DNA of 64,000 bases from Osmia lignaria lignaria (taxonomy: Eukaryota > Arthropoda > Insecta > Hymenoptera > Megachilidae): positions 17,066,501 through 17,130,500 of the forward strand of contig NW_027478159.1 in the NCBI RefSeq assembly GCF_051020975.1, read 5' to 3'. Below are positions 49,532-61,520 of this stretch, piece after piece (within the stretch, counting starts at the first letter, position 1; the number at the start of each line of letters is the position of its first letter). The notes below the pieces were generated by a model. That model searched no databases, was not told the origin of the DNA, and was given only the letters and a program-made list of their open reading frames with translations. Both the position numbers and the translations under genes were made by a program.

Positions 49532-51156
49532 TTGCAGATTTATCTCAAGGGAAGGTGCCTGACGGACATATTTCGAGATATTTCTTCTTCTTGTTGTTCT
49601 TCTTCTGCACAGCTAAACTGGAAGTGGCATTTCCAGCTCGCAATAGTGCAGAGTTATCTCAAAGAAAGGGGCCACGGTGTTTCTGTATCTCTATTATGTT
49701 GGTGCGGCTTCGGAACTTTTAAATATCTTGATATATCTCGAGAACTACGCATCTGATCAACAAATATCATAGAACATAAAAAGTAGGAAACTTAATTCTG
49801 TACAAAAAACGTCTCTTAACATTTTGCCATAGCTCGCTTCGTTTCCGAGATATTTGCAGATTTATCTCAAGGGAAGGGGCCTGACGGACATATTTCGAGA
49901 TATTTCTTCTTCTTGTTGTTCTTCTTCTTGTTGTTCTTCTTCTGCACAGCTAAGCTGGAAGTGGCAATTGCGGCTCGCACTAGTGCAGCGTTATCTCAAA
50001 GAAAGGGGCCACGGTGTTTCTGAATCTTCATTATGTTGGTGCGGCTTCGGAACTTTTAAATATCTCGATATATCTCGAAAACTACGCTTCTGATCAAAAA
50101 ATATCATAGAACATAAAAAGTAGAAAACTTAATTCTCTACAAAAAAGGTCTCTTAACATTTTGCCATAGCTCGCTTCGTTTCCGAGATATTTGCAGATTT
50201 ATCTCAAGGGAAGGGGCCTGACGGACATATTTCGAGATATTTCTTCTTCTTGTTGTTCTTCTTCTGCACAGCTAAGCTGGAAGTAGTATTTGCAGCTCGC
50301 AATAGTGCAGAGTTATCTCAAAGAAAGGGGCCACGGTGTTTCTGTATCTCTATTATGTTGGTGCGGCTTCGGAACTTTTAAATATCTCGATATATCTCGA
50401 AAACTACGCTTCTGATCAAAAAATATCATAGAACATAAATTGTAGGAAACATAATTCTCTACAAAAAAGGTCTCTTAACATTTTGCCATAGCTCGCTTCG
50501 TTTCCGAGATATTTGCAGATATATCTCAAGGGAAGGGGCCTGACGGACATATTTCGAGATATTTCTTCTTCTTGTTGTTCTTCTTCTGCACAGCTAAGCT
50601 GGAAGTGGCATTTGCAGCTCGCAATAGTGCAGAGTTATCTCAAAGAGAGGGGCCACGGTGTTTCTGTATCTCTATTATGTTGGTGCGGCTTCGGAACTTT
50701 TAAATATCTTGATATATCTCGAGAACTACGCATCTGATCAAAAATAATCATAAAACATAAAAAGTAGGAAACTTAATTCTCTACAAAAAAGGTCTCTTAA
50801 CATTTTGCCATAGCTCGCTTCGTTTCTGGGATATTTGCAGATTTATCTCAAGGGAAGGGGCCTGACGGACATATTTCGAGATATTTCTTCTTCTTGTTGT
50901 TCTTCTTCTGCACAGCTAAGCTGGAAGTGGCATTTGCGGCTCGCACTAGTGCAGAGTTATCTCAAAGAGAGGGGCCACGGTGTTTCTGTATCTGTATTAT
51001 GTTGGTGCGGCTTCGGAACTTTTAAATATCTCGATATATCTCGAAAACTACGCTTCTGATCAAAAAATATCATAGAACATAAAAAGTAGGAAACATAATT
51101 CTCTACAAAAAAGGTCTCTTAACATTTTGCCATAGCTCGCTTCGTTTCCGAGATAT
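49532..51156. repeat. Marker-anchored HOR copy a: 5 monomers, 1625 bp
   Basis: The copy begins with the GGAAGGTGCC marker monomer 49532, followed by 337-bp monomer 49854, then 50191, 50513 and 50835. Monomer 50191 has GAAGTAGTATTT, which puts TAG in the conceptual frame. Monomer 50513 carries AAATAATCATAAAAC, linking it to the 40844/45346/47600 group. The 337-bp copy here has ATCTTCATT where later ones have ATCTCCATT. Confidence 0.8.
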
Positions 51157-53425
51157 TTGCAGATTTATCTCAAGGGAAGGTGCCTGACGGACATATTTCG
51201 AGATATTTCTTCTTCTTGTTGTTCTTCTTCTGCACAGCTAAACTGGAAGTGGCATTTCCAGCTCGCAATAGTGCAGAGTTATCTCAAAGAAAGGGGCCAC
51301 GGTGTTTCTGTATCTCTATTATGTTGGTGCGGCTTCGGAACTTTTAAATATCTTGATATATCTCGAGAACTACGCATCTGATCAACAAATATCATAGAAC
51401 ATAAAAAGTAGGAAACTTAATTCTGTACAAAAAACGTCTCTTAACATTTTGCCATAGCTCGCTTCGTTTCCGAGATATTTGCAGATTTATCTCAAGGGAA
51501 GGGGCCTGACGGACATATTTCGAGATATTTCTTCTTCTTGTTGTTCTTCTTCTTGTTGTTCTTCTTCTGCACAGCTAAGCTGGAAGTGGCAATTGCGGCT
51601 CGCACTAGTGCAGCGTTATCTCAAAGAAAGGGGCCACGGTGTTTCTGAATCTCCATTATGTTGGTGCGGCTTCGGAACTTTTAAATATCTCGATATATCT
51701 CGAAAACTACGATTCTGATCAAAAAATATCATAGAACATAAAAAGTAGAAAACTTAATTCTCTACAAAAAGGGTCTCTTAACATTTTGCCATAGCTCGCT
51801 TCGTTTCCGAGATATTTGCAGATTTATCTCAAGGGAAGGGGCCTGACGGACATATTGCGAGATATTTCTTCTTCTTGTTGTTCTTCTTCTGCACAGCTAA
51901 GCTGGAAGAAGTATTTGCAGCTCGCAATAGTGCAGAGTTATCTCAAAAAAAGGGGCCACGGTGTTTCTGTATCTCTATTATGTTGGTGCGGCTTCGGAAC
52001 TTTTAAATATCTTGATATATCTCGAGAACTATGCATCTGATCAACAAATATCATAGAACATAAAAAGTAGGAAACTTAATTCTCTACAAAAAAGGTCTCT
52101 TAACATTTTGCCATAGCTCGCTTCGTTTCCGAGATATTTGCAGATTTATCTCAAGGGAAGGGGCCTGACGGACATATTTCGAGATATTTCTTCTTCTTGT
52201 TGTTCTTCTTCTGCACAGCTAAGCTGGAAGTGGCATTTGCAGCTCGCAATAGTGCAGAGTTATATCAAAGAAAGGGGCCACGGTGTTTCTGTATCTCTAT
52301 TATGTTGGTGCGGCTTCGGAACTTATAAATATCTTGATATATCTCGAGAACTACGCATCTGATCAAAAAATATCATAGAACATAAAAAGTGGAAAACTTA
52401 ATTCTCTACAAAAAAGGTCTCTTAACATTTTGCCATAGCTCGCTTCGTTTCCGAGATATTTGCAGATATATCTCCAGGGAAGGGGCCTGACGGACATATT
52501 TCGAGATATTTCTTCTTCTTGTTGTTCTTCTTCTGCACAGCCAAACTGGAAGTGGCATTTCCAGCTCGCAATAGTGCAGAGTTATCTCAAAGAAAGGGGC
52601 CACGGTGTTCCTGTATCTCTATTATGTTGGTGCGGCTTCGGAACTTTTAAATATCTTGATATATCTCGAGAACTACGCATCTGACAAAAAAATATCATAC
52701 AACATAAAAAGTAGGAAACTTAATTCTCTACAAAAAAGGTCTCTTAACATTTTGCCATAGCTCGCTTCGTTTCCGAGATATTTGCAGATACATCTCAAGG
52801 GAAGGGGCCTGACGGACATATTTCGAGATATTTCTTCTTCTTGTTGTTCTTCTTCTGCACAGCTAAGCTGGAAGTGGCATTTGCAGCTCGCAATAGTGCA
52901 GAGTTATCTCAAAGAAAGGGGCCACGGTGTTTCTGTATCTCTATTATGTTGGTGCGGCTTCGGAACTTTTAAATATCTTGATATATCTCGAGAACTACGC
53001 ATCTGATCAACAAATATCATAGAACGTAAAAAGTGGGAAACTTAATTCTCTACAAAAAAGGTCTCTTAACATTTTGCCATAGCTCGCTTCGTTTCCGAGA
53101 TATTTGCAGATATATCTCAAGGGAAGGGGCCTGACGGACATATTTCGAGATATTTCTTCTTCTTGTTGTTCTTCTTCTGCACAGCTAAGCTGGAAGTGGC
53201 ATTTGCAGCTCGCAATAGTGCAGAGTTATCTCAAAGAAAGGGGCCACGGTGTTTCTGTATCTCTATTATGTTGGTGCGGCTTCGGAACTTTTAAATATCT
53301 TGATATATCTCGAGAACTACGCATCTGATCCAAAAATATCATAGAACATAAAAAGTGGGAAACTTAATTCTCTACAAAAGAGGTCTCTCAACATTTTGCC
53401 ATAGCTCGCTACGTTTCCGAGATAT
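51157..53425. repeat. Marker-anchored HOR copy b: 7 monomers, 2269 bp
   Basis: Monomers are 51157 (marker), 51479 (337 bp), 51816 (ATTGCGAG, GAAGAAGTATTT), 52138 (TTATATCAAAG, CTTATAAAT), 52460 (TCTCCAGGG, GTTCCTGT), 52782 (GATACATC) and 53104. The next copy repeats the first six in the same order, so I take this as the basic form of the HOR. Its last member ends GATCCAAAAATAT. Confidence 0.85.
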
Positions 53426-56338
53426 TTGCAGATTTATCTCAAGGGAAGGTGCCTGACGGACATATTTCGAGATATTTCTTCTTCTTGTTGTTCTTCTTCT
53501 GCACAGCTAAACTGGAAGTGGCATTTCCAGCTCGCAATAGTGCAGAGTTATCTCAAAGAAAGGGGCCACGGTGTTTCTGTATCTCTATTATGTTGGTGCG
53601 GCTTCGGAACTTTTAAATATCTTGATATATCTCGAGAACTACGCATCTGATCAACAAATATCATAGAACATAAAAAGTAGGAAACTTAATTCTGTACAAA
53701 AAACGTCTCTTAACATTTTGCCATAGCTCGCTTCGTTTCCGAGATATTTGCAGATTTATCTCAAGGGAAGGGGCCTGACGGACATATTTCGAGATATTTC
53801 TTCTTCTTGTTGTTCTTCTTCTTGTTGTTCTTCTTCTGCACAGCTAAGCTGGAAGTGGCAATTGCGGCTCGCACTAGTGCAGCGTTATCTCAAAGAAAGG
53901 GGCCACGGTGTTTCTGAATCTCCATTATGTTGGTGCGGCTTCGGAACTTTTAAATATCTCGATATATCTCGAAAACTACGCTTCTGATCAAAAAATATCA
54001 TAGAACATAAAAAGTAGAAAACTTAATTCTCTACAAAAAGGGTCTCTTAACATTTTGCCATAGCTCGCTTCGTTTCCGAGATATTTGCAGATTTATCTCA
54101 AGGGAAGGGGCCTGACGGACATATTGCGAGATATTTCTTCTTCTTGTTGTTCTTCTTCTGCACAGCTAAGCTGGAAGAAGTATTTGCAGCTCGCAATAGT
54201 GCAGAGTTATCTCAAAAAAAGGGGCCACGGTGTTTCTGTATCTCTATTATGTTGGTGCGGCTTCGGAACTTTTAAATATCTTGATATATCTCGAGAACTA
54301 CGCATCTGATCAACAAATATCATAGAACATAAAAAGTAGGAAACTTAATTCTCTACAAAAAAGGTCTCTTAACATTTTGCCATAGCTCGCTTCGTTTCCG
54401 AGATATTTGCAGATTTATCTCAAGGGAAGGGGCCTGACGGACATATTTCGAGATATTTCTTCTTCTTGTTGTTCTTCTTCTGCACAGCTAAGCTGGAAGT
54501 GGCATTTGCAGCTCGCAATAGTGCAGAGTTATATCAAAGAAAGGGGCCACGGTGTTTCTGTATCTCTATTATGTTGGTGCGGCTTCGGAACTTATAAATA
54601 TCTTGATATATCTCGAGAACTACGCATCTGATCAAAAAATATCATAGAACATAAAAAGTGGAAAACTTAATTCTCTACAAAAAAGGTCTCTTAACATTTT
54701 GCCATAGCTCGCTTCGTTTCCGAGATATTTGCAGATATATCTCCAGGGAAGGGGCCTGACGGACATATTTCGAGATATTTCTTCTTCTTGTTGTTCTTCT
54801 TCTGCACAGCCAAACTGGAAGTGGCATTTCCAGCTCGCAATAGTGCAGAGTTATCTCAAAGAAAGGGGCCACGGTGTTCCTGTATCTCTATTATGTTGGT
54901 GCGGCTTCGGAACTTTTAAATATCTTGATATATCTCGAGAACTACGCATCTGACAAAAAAATATCATACAACATAAAAAGTAGGAAACTTAATTCTCTAC
55001 ACAAAAGGTCTCTTAACATTTTGCCATAGCTCGCTTCGTTTCCGAGATATTTGCAGATACATCTCAAGGGAAGGGGCCTGACGGACATATTTCGAGATAT
55101 TTCTTCTTCTTGTTGTTCTTCTTCTGCACAGCTAAGCTGGAAGTGGCATTTGCAGCTCGCAATAGTGCAGAGTTATCTCAAAGAAAGGGGCCACGGTGTT
55201 TCTGTATCTCTATTATGTTGGTGCGGCTTCGGAACTTTTAAATATCTCGATATATCCCGAAAACTACGCTTCTGATCAAAAAATATCATAGAACATAAAA
55301 AGTAGAAAACTTAATTCTCTACAAGAAAGGTCTCTTAACATTTTGCCATAGCTCGCTTCGTTTCCGAGATATTTGCAGATTTATCTCAAGGGAAGGGGCC
55401 TGACGGACATATTGCGAGATATTTCTTCTTCTTGTTGTTCTTCTTCTGCACAGCTATGCTGGAAGTAGTATTTGCAGCTCGCAATAGTGCAGAGTTATCT
55501 CAAAAAAAGGGGCCACGGTGTTTCTGTATCTCTATTATGTTGGTGCGGCTTCGGAACTTTTAAATATCTTGATATATCTCGAGAACTACGCATCTGATCA
55601 ACAAATATCATAGAACATAAAAAGTAGGAAACTTATTTCTCTACAAAAAAGGTCTCTTAACATTTTGCCATAGCTCGCTTCGTTTCCGAGATATTTGCAG
55701 ATTTATCTCAAGGGAAGGGGCCTGACGGACATATTTCGAGATATTTCTTCTTCTTGTTGTTCTTCTTCTGCACAGCTAAGCTGGAAGTGGCATTTGCAGC
55801 TCGCAATAGTGCAGAGTTATATCAAAGAAAGGGGCCACGGTGTTTCTGTATCTCTATTATGTTGGTGCGGCTTCGGAACTTATAAATATCTTGATATATC
55901 TCGAGAACTACGCATCTGATCAAAAAATATCATAGAACATAAAAAGTGGAAAACTTAATTCTCTACAAAAAAGGTCTCTTAACATTTTGCCATAGCTCGC
56001 TTCGTTTCCGAGATATTTGCAGATATATCTCCAGGGAAGGGGCCTGACGGACATATTTCGAGATATTTCTTCTTCTTGTTGCTCTTCTTCTGCACAGCTA
56101 AGCTGGAAGTGGCATTTGCAGCTCGCAATAGTGCAGAGTTATCTCAAAGAAAGGGGCCACGGTGTTTCTGTATCTCTATTATGTTGGTGCGGCTTCGGAA
56201 CTTTTAAATATCTTGATATATCTCGAGAACTACGCATCTGATCAAAAAATATCATAGAACATAAAAAGTGGGAAACTTAATTCTCTACAAAAGAGGTCTC
56301 TCAACATTTTGCCATAGCTCGCTACGTTTCCGAGATAT
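53426..56338. repeat. Marker-anchored HOR copy c: 9 monomers, 2913 bp
   Basis: The copy opens with the same six monomers as copy b (53426 to 55051). It then restarts part of the series: 55373 (ATTGCGAG, GAAGTAGTATTT), 55695 (TTATATCAAAG) and 56017 (TCTCCAGGG). The extra monomers look like an internal 1288-bp duplication of the 54085-54729 part, with a hybrid at 55051/55373 where CCCGAAAACTACGCTT ends the GATACATC monomer. Confidence 0.8.
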
Positions 56339-58929
56339 TTGCAGATTTATCTCAAGGGAAGGTGCCTGACGGACATATTTCGAGATATTTCTTCTTCTTG
56401 TTGTTCTTCTTCTGCACAGCTAAACTGGAAGTGGCATTTCCAGCTCGCAATAGTGCAGAGTTATCTCAAAGAAAGGGGCCACGGTGTTTCTGTATCTCTA
56501 TTATGTTGGTGCGGCTTCGGAACTTTTAAATATCTTGATATATCTCGAGAACTACGCATCTGATCAACAAATATCATAGAACATAAAAAGTAGGAAACTT
56601 AATTCTGTACAAAAAACGTCTCTTAACATTTTGCCATAGCTCGCTTCGTTTCCGAGATATTTGCAGATTTATCTCAAGGGAAGGGGCCTGACGGACATAT
56701 TTCGAGATATTTCTTCTTCTTGTTGTTCTTCTTCTTGTTGTTCTTCTTCTGCACAGCTAAGCTGGAAGTGGCAATTGCGGCTCGCACTAGTGCAGCGTTA
56801 TCTCAAAGAAAGGGGCCACGGTGTTTCTGAATCTCCATTATGTTGGTGCGGCTTCGGAACTTTTAAATATCTCGATATATCTCGAAAACTACGCTTCTGA
56901 TCAAAAAATATCATAGAACATAAAAAGTAGAAAACTTAATTCTCTACAAAAAGGGTCTCTTAACGTTTTGCCATAGCTCGCTTCGTTTCCGAGATATTTG
57001 CAGATTTATCTCAAGGGAAGGGGCCTGACGGACATATTGCGAGATATTTCTTCTTCTTGTTGTTCTTCTTCTGCACAGCTAAGCTGGAAGAAGTATTTGC
57101 AGCTCGCAATAGTGCAGAGTTATCTCAAAAAAAGGGGCCACGGTGTTTCTGTATCTCTATTATGTTGGTGCGGCTTCGGAACTTTTAAATATCTTGATAT
57201 ATCTCGAGAACTACGCATCTGATCAACAAATATCATAGAACATAAAAAGTAGGAAACTTAATTCTCTACAAAAAAGGTCTCTTAACATTTTGCCATAGCT
57301 CGCTTCGTTTCCGAGATATTTGCAGATTTATCTCAAGGGAAGGGGCCTGACGGACATATTTCGAGATATTTCTTCTTCTTGTTGTTCTTCTTCTGCACAG
57401 CTAAGCTGGAAGTGGGATTTGCAGCTCGCAATAGTGCAGAGTTATATCAAAGAAAGGGGCCACGGTGTTTCTGTATCTCTATTATGTTGGTGCGGCTTCG
57501 GAACTTATAAATATCTTGATATATCTCGAGAACTACGCATCTGATCAAAAAATATCATAGAACATAAAAAGTGGAAAACTTAATTCTCTACAAAAAAGGT
57601 CTCTTAACATTTTGCCATAGCTCGCTTCGTTTCCGAGATATTTGCAGATATATCTCCAGGGAAGGGGCCTGACGGACATATTTCGAGATATTTCTTCTTC
57701 TTGTTGTTCTTCTTCTGCACAGCCAAACTGGAAGTGGCATTTCCAGCTCGCAATAGTGCAGAGTTATCTCAAAGAAAGGGGCCACGGTGTTCCTGTATCT
57801 CTATTATGTTGGTGCGGCTTCGGAACTTTTAAATATCTTGATATATCTCGAGAACTACGCATCTGACAAAAGAATATCATACAACATAAAAAGTAGGAAA
57901 CTTAATTCTCTACAAAAAAGGTCTCTTAACATTTTGCCATAGCTCGCTTCGTTTCCGAGATATTTGCAGATACATCTCAAGGGAAGGGGCCTGACGGACA
58001 TATTTCGAGATATTTCTTCTTCTTGTTGTTCTTCTTCTGCACAGCTAAGCTGGAAGTGGCATTTGCAGCTCGCAATAGTGCAGAGTTATCTCAAAGAAAG
58101 GGGCCACGGTGTTTCTGTATCTCTATTATGTTGGTGCGGCTTCGGAACTTTTAAATATCTTGATATATCTCGAGAACTACGCATCTGATCAACAAATATC
58201 ATAGAACATAAAAAGTAGGAAACATAATTCTCTACAAAAAAGGTCTCTTAACATTTTGCCATAGCTCGCTTCGTTTCCGAGATATTTGCAGATACATCTC
58301 AAGGGAAGGGGCCTGACGGACATATTTCGAGATATTTCTTCTTCTTGTTGTTCTTCTTCTGCACAGCTAAGCTGGAAGTGGCATTTGCAGCTCGCAATAG
58401 TGCAGAGTTATCTCAAAGCAAGGGGCCACGGTGTTTCTGTATCTCTATTATGTTGGTGCGGCTTCGGAACTTATAAATATCTTGATATATCTCGAGAACT
58501 ACGCATCTGATCAAAAAATATCATAGAACGTAAAAAGTGGGAAACTTAATTCTCTACAAAAAAGGTCTCTTAACATTTTGCCACAGCTCGCTTGGTTTCC
58601 GAGATATTTGCAGATATATCTCAAGGGAAGGGGCCTGACGGACATATTTCGAGATATTTCTTCTTCTTGTTGTTCTTCTTCTGCACAGCTAAGCTGGAAG
58701 TGGCATTTGCAGCTCGCAATAGTGCAGAGTTATCTCAAAGAAAGGGGCCACGGTGTTTCTGTATCTCTATTATGTTGGTGCGGCTTCGGAACTTTTAAAT
58801 ATCTTGATATATATCGAGAACTACGCATCTGATCAAAAAATATCATAGAACATAAAAAGTGGGAAACTTAATTCTCTACAAAAGAGGTCTCTCAACATTT
58901 TGCCATAGCTCGCTACGTTTCCGAGATAT
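56339..58929. repeat. Marker-anchored HOR copy d: 8 monomers, 2591 bp
   Basis: Monomers are 56339 (marker), 56661 (337 bp), 56998, 57320, 57642, 57964, 58286 and 58608. The order follows copy b up to the sixth, then two related GATACATC/GATATATC monomers follow instead of one. Private changes include AACGTTTTGCC before 56998, GTGGGATTTGC in 57320 and CCACAGCTCGCTTGG before 58608. Confidence 0.82.
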
Positions 58930-60554
58930 TTGCAGATTTATCTCAAGGGAAGGTGCCTGACGGACATATTTCGAGATATTTCTTCTTCTTGTTGTTCTTC
59001 TTCTGCACAGCTAAACTGGAAGTGGCATTTCCAGCTCGCAATAGTGCAGAGTTATCTCAAAGAAAGGGGCCACGGTGTTTCTGTATCTCTATTATGTTGG
59101 TGCGGCTTCGGAACTTTTAAATATCTTGATATATCTCGAGAACTACGCATCTGATCAACAAATATCATAGAACATAAAAAGTAGGAAACTTAATTCTGTA
59201 CAAAAAACGTCTCTTAACATTTTGCCATAGCTCGCTTCGTTTCCGAGATATTTGCAGATTTATCTCAAGGGAAGGGGCCTGACGGACATATTTCGAGATA
59301 TTTCTTCTTCTTGTTGTTCTTCTTCTTGTTGTTCTTCTTCTGCACAGCTAAGCTGGAAGTGGCAATTGCGGCTCGCACTAGTGCAGCGTTATCTCAAAGA
59401 AAGGGGCCACGGTGTTTCTGAATCTCCATTATGTTGGTGCGGCTTCGGAACTTTTAAATATCTCGATATATCTCGAAAACTACGCTTCTGATCAAAAAAT
59501 ATCATAGAACATAAAAAGTAGAAAACTTAATTCTCTACAAGAAAGGTCTCTTAACATTTTGCCATAGCTCGCTTCGTTTCCGAGATATTTGCAGATTTAT
59601 CTCAAGGGAAGGGGCCTGACGGACATATTGCGAGATATTTCTTCTTCTTGTTGTTCTTCTTCTGCACAGCTAAGCTGGAAGTAGTATTTGCAGCTCGCAA
59701 TAGTGCAGAGTTATCTCAAAAAAAGGGGCCACGGTGTTTCTGTATCTCTATTATGTTGGTGCGGCTTCGGAACTTTTAAATATCTTGATATATCTCGAGA
59801 ACTACGCATCTGATCAACAAATATCATAGAACATAAAAAGTAGGAAACTTAATTCTCTACAAAAAAGGTCTCTTAACATTTTGCCATAGCTCGCTTCGTT
59901 TCCGAGATATTTGCAGATTTATCTCAAGGGAAGGGGCCTGACGGACATATTTCGAGATATTTCTTCTTCTTGTTGTTCTTCTTCTGCACAGCTAAGCTGG
60001 AAGTGGCATTTGCAGCTCGCAATAGTGCAGAGTTATATCAAAGAAAGGGGCCACGGTGTTTCTGTATCTCTATTATGTTGGTGCGGCTTCGGAACTTATA
60101 AATATCTTGATATATCTCGAGAACTACGCATCTGATCAAAAAATATCATAGAACATAAAAAGTGGAAAACTTAATTCTCTACAAAAAAGGTCTCTTAACA
60201 TTTTGCCATAGCTCGCTTCGTTTCCGAGATATTTGCAGATATATCTCCAGGGAAGGGGCCTGACGGACATATTTCGAGATATTTCTTCTTCTTGTTGCTC
60301 TTCTTCTGCACAGCTAAGCTGGAAGTGGCATTTGCAGCTCGCAATAGTGCAGAGTTATCTCAAAGAAAGGGGCCACGGTGTTTCTGTATCTCTATTATGT
60401 TGGTGCGGCTTCGGAACTTTTAAATATCTTGATATATCTCGAGAACTACGCATCTGATCAAAAAATGTCATAGAACATAAAAAGTGGGAAACTTAATTCT
60501 CTACAAAAGAGGTCTCTCAACATTTTGCCATAGCTCGCTACGTTTCCGAGATAT
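58930..60554. repeat. Marker-anchored HOR copy e: 5 monomers, 1625 bp
   Basis: Monomers are 58930 (marker), 59252 (337 bp), 59589 (ATTGCGAG, GAAGTAGTATTT, in-frame TAG), 59911 (TTATATCAAAG) and 60233 (TCTCCAGGG with TTGCTCTTC). Copy c has the same four monomers at its end (55373-56017), so e may derive from the tail of c. It ends with the private AAAAATGTCATAG change. Confidence 0.82.
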
Positions 60555-61520
60555 TTGCAGATTTATCTCAAGGGAAGGTGCCTGACGGACATATTTCGAG
60601 ATATTTCTTCTTCTTGTTGTTCTTCTTCTGCACAGCTAAACTGGAAGCGGCATTTCCAGCTCGCAATAGTGCAGAGTTATCTCAAAGAAAGGGGCCACGG
60701 TGTTTCTGTATCTCTATTATGTTGGTGCGGCTTCGGAACTTTTAAATATCTTGATATATCTCGAGAACTACGCATCTGATCAACAAATATCATAGAACAT
60801 AAAAAGTAGGAAACTTAATTCTGTACAAAAAACGTCTGTTAAGATTTTGCCATAGCTCGCTTCGTTTCCGAGATATTTGCAGATATATCTCCAGGGAAGG
60901 GGCCTGACGGACATATTTCGAGATATTTCTTCTTCTTGTTGCTCTTCTTCTGCACAGCTAAGCTGGAAGTGGCATTTGCAGCTCGCAATAGTGCAGAGTT
61001 ATCTCAAAGAAAGGGGCCACGGTGTTTCTGTATCTCTATTATGTTGGTGCGGCTTCGGAACTTTTAAATATCTTGATATATCTCGAGAACTACGCATCTG
61101 ATCAAAAAATGTCATAGAACATAAAAAGTGGGAAACTTAATTCTCTACAAAAGAGGTCTCTCAACATTTTGCCATAGCTCGCTACGTTTCCGAGATATTT
61201 GCAGATTTATCTCAAGGGAAGGTGCCTGACGGACATATTTCGAGATATTTCTTCTTCTTGTTGTTCTTCTTCTGCACAGCTAAACTGGAAGCGGCATTTC
61301 CAGCTCGCAATAGTGCAGAGTTATCTCAAAGAAAGGGGCCACGGTGTTTCTGTATCTCTATTATGTTGGTGCGGCTTCGGAACTTTTAAATATCTTGATA
61401 TATCTCGAGAACTACGCATCTGATCAACAAATATCATAGAACATAAAAAGTAGGAAACTTAATTCTGTACAAAAAACGTCTGTTAAGATTTTGCCATAGC
61501 TCGCTTCGTTTCCGAGATAT
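60233..61520. repeat. Two identical copies of a 644-bp dimer
   Basis: Dimer 60233+60555 is followed by 60877+61199. Both copies carry AAAAATGTCATAG, GAAGCGGCATTTCC and the private junction GTCTGTTAAGATTTTGCC. I see no base difference between them within the repeat, apart from the different sequence entering the first copy. This is a good candidate for the most recent event in the window. Confidence 0.88.
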
